Translations under genes and position numbers: made by a program
Notes under the pieces: generated by a model
Database searches by the model: none
What the model was told of the DNA's origin: nothing
The model's input: the letters and a program-made list of their open reading frames with translations, nothing else
Part shown: in pieces, positions 50,260 to 58,386 of the stretch
Layout of the letters: each line of letters starts with the position of its first letter
Numbering within the stretch: the first letter of the stretch is position 1
Assembly: GCA_038244815.1 (NCBI GenBank)
Contig: JBBRTB010000006.1
Location: 62,001-126,000, forward strand
Reading direction: 5' to 3'
Length of the DNA stretch: 64,000 nucleotides
Source: DASVHS01 sp038244815
Lineage (GTDB): Bacteria; Acidobacteriota; Thermoanaerobaculia; Gp7-AA8

Positions 50260-53200
50260 CTACTGCTTGGGCGGGATGGTGGTCGGGTCGTTCGTCTTCA
50301 TGTCGATCATGGAGGCGGAGGTGAGGATGTTCGATCCCTTCAGCACCGTGACCGTGGCGAAGCCCCAGTTCACGTCGGGCGCGTTCGCGCGATTCTTGAA
50401 CGGCTCGACGTCCTGCAGCACCTGGCCCGCGGGAACGGTCAGGTTGTAGTTGTTGAGCGACGCCCCGGTGGCGTCATAGAGATTGACAGCCACCTGCGCT
50501 TCGGTCGTGCCGCCGTTGGTGATGCTGATGTTGGAGCGGAAGGCGCCGGTCTGCTGGCGCAGGCCGATCAGGCTGACGGTCTGACCGCTCGAGTATCCGA
50601 GGTCGGCCACGCGGCCGTCGAGACTCTGGCCGAAGGTGCCGTCATTCCCTTGATTGAAGATGCGGCCCAGGACCAGGAGCGGCTGGTCGGAGCAGATCTC
50701 CAGCGAGCCGACGTTGTTCGAGCCGCCCAGTGTGGCCACGACGTCTTCGAACGTCTTCTGCGCTCCGCCGTTGACCGCGCCCGCGCCGACGAGATTCGCG
50801 GCGCTGGCCTGATGCAGCACGAACTGCAGCGTGGCCGGATTCGACGACAGATTGCGGGTGATGAGGTCGGTCCGCCACTCGCTGTCCGCGATGCCCTTCA
50901 TGTGTCCGGCCACCTCGGCCCAGTAGACGTAGGACGTGGTGCATGACACCGCACCGGCGCCGTTCCCCGTGCCGCCGCCGATCGACGAGCCGGTTCCACC
51001 ACCGCCCGCGACCGGAGTGCTGTTGTTGTTGATTGTGGTGATGGCAAAGAGGGAGACGTCGAGAGCGGAATTCACGAACGCCGGATTGTGTACGCCCAGG
51101 CTCTTGTCGCTCTCGACCATCGAATAGTTCCAGCCGGCTTTGGGAATGGCCGGATCGGCCACTGAATAGAGGAGGACCGATCCGCCCGCGGGACGGACGA
51201 CCTTGACCGCGGTCAGCGCGGTGCTCGCGAGCTGCGTGCCGTTGGAGAGGGTGAGGCTCATGCCCTGTGATCCATGGCTCTCGGCGAAATCGACGCCGGC
51301 GATGTCCGACGCGTTCCTGATCGTCTTGAGCCCGCCGAAATCGATGGCGTTACCGGCGCGGATCTGCGCGATCATGAGGTTCCTGATCGCCGTCTCCATC
51401 TGGCTCTTCAGCGCTTCGACCTTGGTCTCCACCGGTCCCTGGATGGACTCTGCGGTGATCTCGCTGTGGCACTTCACGCAGATCGTCTTGCTCGCATAGA
51501 ACGTGTGATTCGTTCCCACGCCCGGGAGCGAGAGAGCCGATGGAGGATCGGTCTTTTCCATGTGGCACGTCACGCACGAGTCCTGAACCTGCGCGTGGAA
51601 GCCGGGCGTCCCCACTCTCGTGAAGTACATGTTCTGACCCATGAGCACATCGGCCTGCGGACCGGCGTGCGGCGCGCGCGCGGCGTCGGCGGCGTTGAAG
51701 TGCGCATCATCGCGCAGGCCACGGCGGCCGTTGTGACAGGTCATGCAGATGGCGGCGCTGCCGACATTTTTCGCGGTGAAGCCGGCCATGAGCAGGGGAG
51801 TTTTGCCGCTGACGCGAACCGTGGCATTCGTATCCGCCGTGCCGGAGGTCGTACCGACGGAATGCGGGTCGTGGCAGGTCTGACAGGTCTGGGGGTGAAC
51901 GTCTTCCACGCTCCAGGTGACATTCAGAGCGGCGTCTGAGAACTTCGCGTCGGACCAGGCCAGGAATCCCTGCGCGCTGTGACACTTCGCGCACGTCGAG
52001 TTCGTTCCCTCCGCTTGCGCGGTTTCGTAGTTGGCGTGTGACGAGAGCTGCCACTGCTGGAAGCGTCCGTGTCGGGCCGGCTCACCGTGACACGTTCCGC
52101 AGACATCGGACGAGAGGCTCATGCGCGAGCCGTCTTTCTTCATGTGCGCGGCGCTGTCCTGCGGGCCGTGGCAGTTCTCGCACTGGATGTTCGCCAGGCG
52201 CGCCGTGGCCGGATAATCGGTGAGGATCTTCGTCCAGTTGTCCGCTTCGCCGTGTGTCAGCAGCGTCGTGCTGAGGAACGCGGAGAAGTCTCCGGCTTCG
52301 TCGATGCCGCCGTTCTTGAAGACTGGAGTGTTGTAGCCGACGCTATGGCACGACAGGCAAGCCGTGCTGTAGTGACCGTTCGGCGTGGTCACGTTCTGCG
52401 TGAAGATCTCCGCGTGACCCGACTTCGACCAGGGGGTGAACAGATCGAACGTCGGCGTGCCCGGGACGTGACACTTGGTGCACGCCGCGTCGACCACCGG
52501 GCGGCCGTTTGCATCCTGTCCGGTGATGATGCCTTTCCACGTGCCGGCCCGGACCGAGAACGTCACGGTCTTGTTGGCCGCCTGGTCGGTGACAGCCAGC
52601 ACGTATTCGCCGGGGATGTCGGGAGTGAATTCGGGGTTCTGCGTGCCCGGGTCCGAGAGAACCGCGGCCGATCCGGGCGGCGGCGTCAGCATCCAGTTGT
52701 AGACCGTCTGGGTCTTGGCGTGCAGCAGGACCGGAAGAGTGATCGGCACGTTGCGGATGCCGGTTGCCGTCTGCCAGGGAAGGGCATTGGCGATCGCCGC
52801 GGGCGCCGAGTACGTGCCCGAGGATGTCGTGACCGCGACCTGCAGGTTCAGCGCGCCTGCTTCTTCGAGCGCCAGCGGGGCCACCGCGGCGATCCCGAAC
52901 TTGTTCTGGAGCCCGCCCTCGTAGTTCGCCGGCTTCGGAACATTCGCCGGGAATTGCGCATCGCTGATCGGTGCCTCTTCGAGCACCTTGATCAGGTTCT
53001 GGCGATAGGTCTTTCGATCCGGGAGTGTGATCGTCACCGTATCGGTCGACGTGTTCGCGAGCGTCACGCCGATGCCGCCGGTCTGCGTCCACTTGATGCT
53101 CTGGAGTGTTGTGCCGTCATTGATCGTGACGTTGGCTTTCGCCGTCACCACAGCGCCCGGCGCCGGATTTCCGTTGACCGTGACGGTGACTGTCACCGGC

Positions 53201-53262
53201 GGAGTAGCGGCGAATGCGCCTGCGGCGATGGCGAGACTCAGAATGACCGCGGAGAGTTTCAT
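50260..53262 (-). CDS. Secreted nine-haem c-type cytochrome with Ig-like N-terminus and beta C-terminus
   Basis: A 1000-residue protein with a signal peptide (1-18). Residues 20-250 are two Ig/PKD-like beta domains (VTVTVTVNGNPAPGAVV, PDIPGEYVLAVTD). Residues about 260-650 hold nine CxxCH haem motifs: CTKCH, CLSCH, CENCH, CGTCH, CAKCH, CQTCH, CMTCH, CVTCH and CVKCH. The spacing and the NGRRG and GPQDS surroundings recall the octahaem/doublet CxxCH cytochromes. The last 270 residues are a beta domain without haem motifs, after a Gly-rich linker near 770. It probably moves electrons in the periplasm or at the cell surface; no oxidoreductase partner is adjacent. AAGGGGA precedes the ATG. Confidence 0.88.
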   Translation of the reverse strand: MKLSAVILSLAIAAGAFAATPPVTVTVTVNGNPAPGAVVTAKANVTINDGTTLQSIKWTQTGGIGVTLANTSTDTVTITLPDRKTYRQNLIKVLEEAPISDAQFPANVPKPANYEGGLQNKFGIAAVAPLALEEAGALNLQVAVTTSSGTYSAPAAIANALPWQTATGIRNVPITLPVLLHAKTQTVYNWMLTPPPGSAAVLSDPGTQNPEFTPDIPGEYVLAVTDQAANKTVTFSVRAGTWKGIITGQDANGRPVVDAACTKCHVPGTPTFDLFTPWSKSGHAEIFTQNVTTPNGHYSTACLSCHSVGYNTPVFKNGGIDEAGDFSAFLSTTLLTHGEADNWTKILTDYPATARLANIQCENCHGPQDSAAHMKKDGSRMSLSSDVCGTCHGEPARHGRFQQWQLSSHANYETAQAEGTNSTCAKCHSAQGFLAWSDAKFSDAALNVTWSVEDVHPQTCQTCHDPHSVGTTSGTADTNATVRVSGKTPLLMAGFTAKNVGSAAICMTCHNGRRGLRDDAHFNAADAARAPHAGPQADVLMGQNMYFTRVGTPGFHAQVQDSCVTCHMEKTDPPSALSLPGVGTNHTFYASKTICVKCHSEITAESIQGPVETKVEALKSQMETAIRNLMIAQIRAGNAIDFGGLKTIRNASDIAGVDFAESHGSQGMSLTLSNGTQLASTALTAVKVVRPAGGSVLLYSVADPAIPKAGWNYSMVESDKSLGVHNPAFVNSALDVSLFAITTINNNSTPVAGGGGTGSSIGGGTGNGAGAVSCTTSYVYWAEVAGHMKGIADSEWRTDLITRNLSSNPATLQFVLHQASAANLVGAGAVNGGAQKTFEDVVATLGGSNNVGSLEICSDQPLLVLGRIFNQGNDGTFGQSLDGRVADLGYSSGQTVSLIGLRQQTGAFRSNISITNGGTTEAQVAVNLYDATGASLNNYNLTVPAGQVLQDVEPFKNRANAPDVNWGFATVTVLKGSNILTSASMIDMKTNDPTTIPPKQ

Positions 53263-53487
53263 AGCGTTCCCCTTTTTTCTCTCGCGCAGTGTGGGGAGCG
53301 CTGTGTGCACGCGACGGTGCTTCGAGTCACACGTTGCTGTTCAACGGGAGGAGATGGGAAGCTTGTCACGCGCGCGATGTTTACGCGTCACAAAAACAAA
53401 GGGCCCAGAAAACGAAGGGCCCCACTCTCAAGTGGGGCCCGGTCCGACTGGAGAGTGGGACCCGCGTGCGGTCCTAGGGTGCCGGAG
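53263..53487. other. Intergenic stretch upstream of the cytochrome gene
   Basis: It holds the Shine-Dalgarno region of the cytochrome gene on the right of its start, a terminator hairpin (53417-53440), and no recognised gene. Confidence 0.5.
53417..53440 (-). terminator. Terminator hairpin after the small basic protein gene
   Basis: GGGCCCCACT, a four-base loop CTCA and AGTGGGGCCC form a perfect 10-bp stem. It lies downstream of the reverse-strand gene that ends at 53488. Confidence 0.7.
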
Positions 53488-53646
53488 CTAGTCGACCGGC
53501 ACTTCCTGATATTCGAACTCGTCAACCGGCGCGCCGGATTCTCGCTCGGTTTTGCGTTGCTGGCGACGCTCGGCCTTTGCGACCTTCTTGTCGCGCTTGG
53601 TTTGTTCTCGCTGGCGCTTCGTCAGTGACGGTCTTGGTTTTGGCAT
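53488..53646 (-). CDS. Small basic protein (52 residues)
   Basis: A highly charged protein starting MPKPRPSLTKRQREQTKRDK, with Lys/Arg/Gln/Glu-rich helix in the middle and an acidic end (VDEFEYQEVPVD). I recall short proteins with the MPKPRPSxTKRQRE opening as conserved in several phyla, without known function; a nucleic-acid or ribosome link is only a guess from charge. GAGGAG lies about six bases upstream of the ATG. The gene sits between the terminators of its neighbours, so it is its own transcript. Confidence 0.72.
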   Translation of the reverse strand: MPKPRPSLTKRQREQTKRDKKVAKAERRQQRKTERESGAPVDEFEYQEVPVD

Positions 53647-53678
53647 CGGCACTCCTCGCTATAGGCAGTGAGATGAAA

Positions 53679-53706
53679 AAGGGACAGGAGTGCGCTCCTG
53701 TCCCTT
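53679..53706 (-). terminator. Rho-independent terminator of the cold-shock gene
   Basis: AAGGGACAGGAG and CTCCTGTCCCTT form a perfect 12-bp stem with a four-base loop. On the reverse strand the stem is followed by a TTTTT tract. Confidence 0.88.
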
Positions 53707-53733
53707 CATTGTAGTCTTTCGAGAGCGACCGCG

Positions 53734-53937
53734 TCAGATTGCGACGACGTTCGACGCCTGCATGCCCTTCGGGCCCTGAATCGCGTCGAACTCGACCGCC
53801 GCGCCCTCCGGCAGCGACCGGAAGCCGTTGCCCTGGATCGCGCTGAAGTGAACGAAGAGGTCTGTGCCGTCCTCAGACGTGATAAAGCCGAAGCCCTTCG
53901 CGTCGTTGAACCACTTGACCGTGCCTGTCTGTCTCAT
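53734..53937 (-). CDS. Cold-shock protein (CspA family)
   Basis: A 67-residue single cold-shock domain with both RNA-binding motifs, KGFGFI (RNP1) and DLFVHFSAI (RNP2), and the usual opening TGTVKWFND. It acts as an RNA chaperone that melts secondary structure. AGGAG lies eight bases before the ATG at 53937. The gene is divergent from an RRM protein gene with nearly 300 bases between, so a long 5' leader, as in other csp genes, is possible. A strong terminator follows. Confidence 0.95.
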   Translation of the reverse strand: MRQTGTVKWFNDAKGFGFITSEDGTDLFVHFSAIQGNGFRSLPEGAAVEFDAIQGPKGMQASNVVAI

Positions 53938-54236
53938 TCGTGAATCTCCTTTCTGTGAACACGCTGCTGGAGATTCCGAACTCGCACTTCTTCGTCTCTT
54001 GAAGCAGTCACTTGATGCGATCCCTAGAACCAGAGGCCCCCACACTCCATTCCTTCACCTCGATTGTCGTGACTTCGCGTCGCGACAAGCGTATGGTTGA
54101 GGTGAGCCGCGGAACCGTTCCCGGCCGTCAGGCCCGCTGAGCTAAGTCAGTCACCTGGACCCATCCTCTTAGCCAACCACCCGCTCGAGACTGCTGTCGA
54201 TGCGACGCGTGTCGCCGGGCAAAAGAGGGAGCACCC
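53938..54236. other. Divergent regulatory region between the csp and RRM genes
   Basis: No gene is visible in these 299 bases. TTGTCG (about 54064) and CGACAA (about 54083) form an inverted repeat in the middle. The length suggests structured leaders for one or both RNA-binding proteins, but I cannot place promoters with confidence. Confidence 0.45.
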
Positions 54237-54488
54237 TTGAAACTCTACGTAGGAAATCTTTCGTTCGATACCACCGATGCGCAACTGAAGGACCTCGCCA
54301 AGGCGTTCGGAAGCCCGACCTCCGCCGAAGTCGTGAAGGACAAGATGACCGGCCAGACGCGTGGATTCGGCTTCGTGGAATTCCCGACCGACGCGGAAGG
54401 CAACGCCGCGATTGCCGGACTCAATGGTAAGGAAGTGAACGGCCGCACGCTCAAGGTCAACGAGGCGCGCTCGAAGGGAGCCCGCTGA
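54237..54488 (+). CDS. RRM-domain RNA-binding protein
   Basis: An 83-residue single RNA-recognition motif: LYVGNLSFDTTD (RNP2) and RGFGFVEFPTD (RNP1), as in bacterial and cyanobacterial Rbp proteins, which are often cold-induced. The start is TTG at 54237 with GAGGGAG seven bases upstream. Its stop overlaps the next ATG by one base (TGATG), so the following 69-residue protein is coupled to it. The position opposite a cold-shock gene suits a shared stress response. Confidence 0.93.
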   Translation: MKLYVGNLSFDTTDAQLKDLAKAFGSPTSAEVVKDKMTGQTRGFGFVEFPTDAEGNAAIAGLNGKEVNGRTLKVNEARSKGAR

Positions 54489-54697
54489 TGCCCCGCGTCA
54501 TTCGCGAGAAGGGCGTCTCGGTCTCGGAGCTCAACCTCCGCAAATCCGCCGTCAGGCTCCTCGGCCAGAATCTCGTGTCGACCGAGGTGCAGTACCTGCA
54601 GCGGACGCTGGGGACGAAGGCGACGCAGATCGAGATCGACAAGAACGTCATCGCCGTACGCAGCCTCCCCTGGGCGAGTATCGTCGAGCCTGAATAA
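54488..54697 (+). CDS. Small protein coupled to the RRM gene
   Basis: A 69-residue protein that I do not recognise. It has a basic N-terminal part (MPRVIREKGVSVSELNLRKS) and a central segment VSTEVQYLQRTLGTKATQIEI, without membrane helix or signal. Its ATG overlaps the RRM stop codon (TGATG), which argues for translation and for a role linked to the RRM protein. Confidence 0.68.
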   Translation: MPRVIREKGVSVSELNLRKSAVRLLGQNLVSTEVQYLQRTLGTKATQIEIDKNVIAVRSLPWASIVEPE

Positions 54698-54708
54698 CGG
54701 GCGTGTCG

Positions 54709-54735
54709 GTCCTCGGTTCTCGGTCCTCGGTTGAG
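54709..54735. repeat. Short tandem repeat (GGTCCTCGGTT-type)
   Basis: Three imperfect CTCGGT units resemble the repeat block at 14293. It follows the 69-residue gene. Confidence 0.55.
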
Positions 54736-54811
54736 GAAGGGCTGCGACCCAGCACCCAGCGTATCCTTATCTATACAGCGGCCGCCGCCGATACGCGAGG
54801 CAGCCCCGGAT

Positions 54812-55051
54812 CTACCCCATCGTCGTCCACGTTTGCGAGAGCGGCAACTGCGTGACGCCCTCCGGCCATAACAGGACGGGGAGATAGAAATAGCCGTCGC
54901 CCATGCGACGGGCGCGTCTGGTCAGTTCGGTCACGCTGCGGCACATGCCTTCGCTCCCGCGCACTGTCTCACGATTGACGACGGTGCCGGTGCGCTCGGC
55001 GACGCCTTCGAAGACGCGGATCTCGTCGAATTGCTGTGCGCTGCGAAGCAT
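54812..55051 (-). CDS. Hypothetical protein
   Basis: A 79-residue frame with GGAG seven bases before its ATG. The product has no signal peptide or membrane helix and no family that I recognise (MLRSAQQFDEIRVFEGVAER at the start, GDGYFYLPVLLWPEG near the end). It fills an otherwise empty interval between two forward genes, so it is plausible but not proven. Confidence 0.42.
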   Translation of the reverse strand: MLRSAQQFDEIRVFEGVAERTGTVVNRETVRGSEGMCRSVTELTRRARRMGDGYFYLPVLLWPEGVTQLPLSQTWTTMG

Positions 55052-55101
55052 GTGATCTCCAACCGCAAGAGGAGCGGCAAACTTCCGGGGTCAGTGGGGG
55101 C

Positions 55102-55130
55102 TTGCACGGCTGAGGCAGGAGGCTTATATT
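55102..55130 (+). promoter_or_regulatory. Sigma-70-type promoter for the NarL-type regulator
   Basis: TTGCAC (55102-55107) and TATATT (55125-55130) are separated by 17 bases. The predicted start near 55137 gives a leader of about 33 bases. Confidence 0.5.
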
Positions 55131-55169
55131 TCGAACCTCTCTCTCTCAGAATAGCGAACCTCAAAAACG

Positions 55170-55808
55170 ATGTCACGCGTCTCTGTCACTGTGCTCACGG
55201 ACGATCGACTGTTCTCGGACGGTCTGCTGCGCATTCTCGGCGCGGACGCAACACTCCGGATCGTCACCATGCAGGATGCGGCGGATATCATTCTTGTCGA
55301 CGGGCGCATGGACGGTGCGCTGCACAGCACGATTCGCATGTGCGCCGCGTTCAAACGTGACGCCGGGCCGGCCGTGATCTTCGTGGCCGCGCCGGATGAC
55401 GACGACTGGGCGCTCGAGGCGCTCGCTGCCGGCGCCCGGGGCATCCTTCTCCGAAACGCCACGACCGCCGACATGACCATGGCCATCCGGATGGTCAGCG
55501 ACGGGGTGATCTGGGCGCGCCGCCGTGTGATCTCCGCGCGCCTCGACCATCTGGACGGTTCGGGAACGCGCGCTGCAGACCGCACGCTCGAGAAGCGTCT
55601 CAGCATTCGCGAGCGTGAGGTGTTCCGCCAGGCCGCCACGGGTCTCGGCAACAAGCAGCTGGCGCGCCGGCTGGACATCAGTGAAGCCACGGTCAAAGTG
55701 CATCTAACGCACATTTTCCAGAAGCTGGGAGTGCGAGGCCGTGCCGAGCTTGCCGCTGCCTACCACGGTATCCTGTTGGCGCAACAGAACCAGCAGCGCT
55801 CTCAGTAA
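55170..55808 (+). CDS. NarL/FixJ-family response regulator
   Basis: A 212-residue protein. The receiver domain (about 5-118) has acidic residues in TVLTDDRLFSDG and the phospho-acceptor Asp44 in ILVDGRMDG, but the conserved Lys at the end of the domain is Arg (GILLRNATTAD), so phosphorylation behaviour may be altered. The LuxR-type helix-turn-helix lies at about 142-200 (LSIREREVFRQAATGLGNKQLARRLDISEATVKVHLTHIFQKL). No sensor kinase is adjacent. A sigma-70-like promoter lies upstream and there is no obvious Shine-Dalgarno sequence. Confidence 0.9.
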   Translation: MSRVSVTVLTDDRLFSDGLLRILGADATLRIVTMQDAADIILVDGRMDGALHSTIRMCAAFKRDAGPAVIFVAAPDDDDWALEALAAGARGILLRNATTADMTMAIRMVSDGVIWARRRVISARLDHLDGSGTRAADRTLEKRLSIREREVFRQAATGLGNKQLARRLDISEATVKVHLTHIFQKLGVRGRAELAAAYHGILLAQQNQQRSQ

Positions 55809-55901
55809 AACCCGTAATCCTTTCCGGTTACGCGTTTCCGCAAATTGCGGTCTGCGCTCCTCCCAACAGCAATATCTGCAAGTGAGCGGGTTGCGCCCTC
55901 G

Positions 55902-58214
55902 TCAACCGATCGGTGGACCGGGAGGTACTGCCAGCGGCTCGCTCTGCTTTCGCGGAGCGTCGGGCCGATCGAGGAAGCGTTCGATGTCGTCGCGCGTGGC
56001 ACGCTCGCCCGGCTTGTCGGCGATGAATGCGCGAAGCGACCGCAACGAGCCGGTCGCGGTGGCGCGGACGCTGGGATCGACAGCTGGGTCCGCGGCCAGG
56101 TTCATCAGCTTCGTGACCAGCAGAGAGCGAACTGCACGCGAGACTCCGGTAAGCCTCTCGGGAACCGGTTGCTTCCACGTCATGCGGATGGCCGCGTCCA
56201 CGGCCTCGCGGAACGGCGGTGTCCCGAACGAATTCATCCGCGCGGCGCGCAACGGATCGAGCAGCGCCGCCAGCGTGATCTCCGCGGAAGCCGCTGCGGC
56301 CGCCTCGGGAGTGAGGATCGGATCATCGCGCCGGTCGAACAGTTCGGTCGTGCCGCCCTCGAAGCCGTGCGCGGGAGGGGGGATCAACGCCAGGATTCTC
56401 GCGGGAATCTCCAGGAACCTCGGATCGAGTGTCGAGACCACCGCCTCGATGGCTTCGCGCTGCCGGGCCGCCGGCACCACTTCGCGCACCGTGGAAGGTG
56501 AGGGCCCGCCGGCGGTACGGATGGCGTACGTGAAATAGATGCCGCCGATCGACTTGGCCGCTGCCTCGAGCTGATAGCGGTGGTGCAGATAGAGCGGCAC
56601 GAGCCTGGTCTCGAGCATCGACAGCGGCGTTCCGATGGGGATGCTCTGGAGGCCGAAATTCGCGAGTGCGATGCGCCGCACTTCGATCTCGTGGCGCAGC
56701 ATGGCGATGGGATCGCTGCCGTTGTCCCAGACCGCGCCGAGGGGATGAGCGGACGAGACGGGGCGGGCGTCGGAGTCTTTCACGAAGAGCATTCCCTGCT
56801 TCACGCCGTCCTCGACGAGCTGATGGATCTGGTCGGGCGAAAGATCCGCGTAACCGAAGCGGATCGCCCACTTGTCGTACGCGCCGATCGAACGGGTGTA
56901 GGCGTGGGAGAGATCGAGCTTGCCGTCCTTGATCTCGATGAGCGGCGCCGGATAGTCCATCACCGAGGCGCGGTCGTAGGTGCTGGCCGCGAAGTTGTGG
57001 TCGAGGCCGAGCGTGTGACCCACTTCGTGCGCGGCGAGCTGGCGGATGCGGGCCAGAGCCATCTGTGCGGCGGCGTCGCTCGTCGGCGCCAGCTCGCTTC
57101 CGTCGGGAGGAATGCCTGCCAGCCCGCTGCCGATCGTGTAGTCCTGGCGGATGCGCAGCGAGCCGAGGCGAACGTTGCCTTTCAGGATCTCACCGGTGCG
57201 CGGGTCGACGATGCTTTCCCCGTACGACCAGCCGCGTGTGGAGCGGTGAACCCAGTGGATGACGTTGTAGCGCACGTCCATCGGATCGGCGTCGTCGGGG
57301 AGCACCTTCACCTGAAAGCTGCCCGGAAAGCCGGCCGCGGCGAACGCTTCGCTCCACCACGAGGCTCCTTCCATGAGTGCGCTGCGGATCGGCTCCGGTG
57401 CTCCATTGTCCACGTAATAGACGATGGGATGGTCCTTCGACAGCCGGTGCCGCGTGATCCAGTGCTTTTCCACGGGGCCGGTGAACGGCGTCGCGTAATC
57501 GTAGAAGCCGATGCTGATGTAGCCGATGCGCGGATCGAGCTCACGTGGCGTGTATCCGGGGTCAGGGAGCTGGATGAACGAGTGATGTTCGCGCACCGTG
57601 ATGATGCTCGGCGTCGGGGTGACCGGGCGCACCAGGGAACCGGGATTGTCGTCGGTCGTGAACGTCAGCGTGGCCTCGACCTCGGTGTTCCTCGGGAACG
57701 CTTTGGTTCGCTCCATGAAGATGGCGCTTCGTGAGTCATCGAGCTTGTAGCTGCCCTGCTTCGTGTTCTTCAGCCGCCGAATGACGCCGTGCCCGTCGCC
57801 GAGAAAGAACGACGTGGCGTCGACCATCACGGTGCCGTTCTCATCCTTCTCCACCTTGAAGCCGCCCAGGACCGACTGGGCGAACGACTCCTCGACGGCG
57901 CGGCGTTCGTTGGCGTTGTCCGTCGTGGCCCGGTAGCGGTCGTTGACCTGGACGAGCAGGACCTTCGGTCCGACGCGCTCGAAGCGGACCACACGCGTGT
58001 CGGAGAGCTCGCCTCGGTCGAGGCCCACCGGATTCGATCCCAGGCCGGCGGGCAGGCCGGTCTGGTAGAGAAACTCCTGGCCGAAGCGGGAGATCTCCAT
58101 AGAGAGCTTGCCGCTGTCGGCATCCCAGTCGAGAGGGATGAAGCCGTCGAGCCTCTGCATCGCAGCGGACGCGGAAGTGGCGACGAGAAAGAGCACCAGC
58201 GCGATTCGTTTCAT
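55902..58214 (-). CDS. Secreted zinc-dependent metalloprotease (DUF5117/DUF4953 type)
   Basis: A 770-residue protein with a signal peptide (1-17). The zinc site is HEVGHTLGLDH at residues 396-406, the extended HExxHxxGxxH motif of metzincins, with the ARIRQLAAHEVG helix before it and SVMDYP serving as the Met-turn. The N-terminal region (about 30-330) is DUF5117-like, with LGSNPVGLDRGELSDTRVVRFERVG and an F-V-P-T-E-like beta core; the C-terminal part (DUF4953) has GGIYFTYAIR. These proteases are exported and widespread in Acidobacteriota and Bacteroidota, with unknown substrates. A -10 box ends six bases before the ATG. Confidence 0.9.
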   Translation of the reverse strand: MKRIALVLFLVATSASAAMQRLDGFIPLDWDADSGKLSMEISRFGQEFLYQTGLPAGLGSNPVGLDRGELSDTRVVRFERVGPKVLLVQVNDRYRATTDNANERRAVEESFAQSVLGGFKVEKDENGTVMVDATSFFLGDGHGVIRRLKNTKQGSYKLDDSRSAIFMERTKAFPRNTEVEATLTFTTDDNPGSLVRPVTPTPSIITVREHHSFIQLPDPGYTPRELDPRIGYISIGFYDYATPFTGPVEKHWITRHRLSKDHPIVYYVDNGAPEPIRSALMEGASWWSEAFAAAGFPGSFQVKVLPDDADPMDVRYNVIHWVHRSTRGWSYGESIVDPRTGEILKGNVRLGSLRIRQDYTIGSGLAGIPPDGSELAPTSDAAAQMALARIRQLAAHEVGHTLGLDHNFAASTYDRASVMDYPAPLIEIKDGKLDLSHAYTRSIGAYDKWAIRFGYADLSPDQIHQLVEDGVKQGMLFVKDSDARPVSSAHPLGAVWDNGSDPIAMLRHEIEVRRIALANFGLQSIPIGTPLSMLETRLVPLYLHHRYQLEAAAKSIGGIYFTYAIRTAGGPSPSTVREVVPAARQREAIEAVVSTLDPRFLEIPARILALIPPPAHGFEGGTTELFDRRDDPILTPEAAAAASAEITLAALLDPLRAARMNSFGTPPFREAVDAAIRMTWKQPVPERLTGVSRAVRSLLVTKLMNLAADPAVDPSVRATATGSLRSLRAFIADKPGERATRDDIERFLDRPDAPRKQSEPLAVPPGPPIG

Positions 58215-58220
58215 CGCGCC

Positions 58221-58226
58221 ATCTTA
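58221..58226 (-). promoter_or_regulatory. Leaderless -10 box for the metalloprotease gene
   Basis: On the reverse strand TAAGAT ends six bases before the ATG at 58214, with no Shine-Dalgarno sequence. Confidence 0.5.
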
Positions 58227-58234
58227 GTTGGAGC

Positions 58235-58371
58235 GGGGTCAGAGCTTCGCTGGGTAGATGGGGTCAGAGCTTCGGTTCGTCACTTTTCTACCCAAAGTGG
58301 AGAAGTGACGAACCGAAGCTCTGACCCCATCTACCCTCCATAGAAAAGTGACGAACCAAAGCTCTGACCCC
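58235..58371. repeat. GGGGTCAGAGC palindromic repeat cluster (REPIN-like)
   Basis: Four copies of GGGGTCAGAGCTT or its complement: 58235-58249, 58260-58288, and two inverted copies at 58302-58328 and 58343-58371. The second and third form an almost perfect stem of 27 bp around 13 bases. The cluster fills the space between the divergent metalloprotease and recQ promoters. Confidence 0.85.
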
Positions 58372-58374
58372 GTT

Positions 58375-58380
58375 TACACT
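58375..58380 (+). promoter_or_regulatory. Leaderless -10 box for recQ
   Basis: TACACT ends six bases before the GTG at 58387 and directly follows the last repeat copy. Confidence 0.55.
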
Positions 58381-58386
58381 TTTCGG

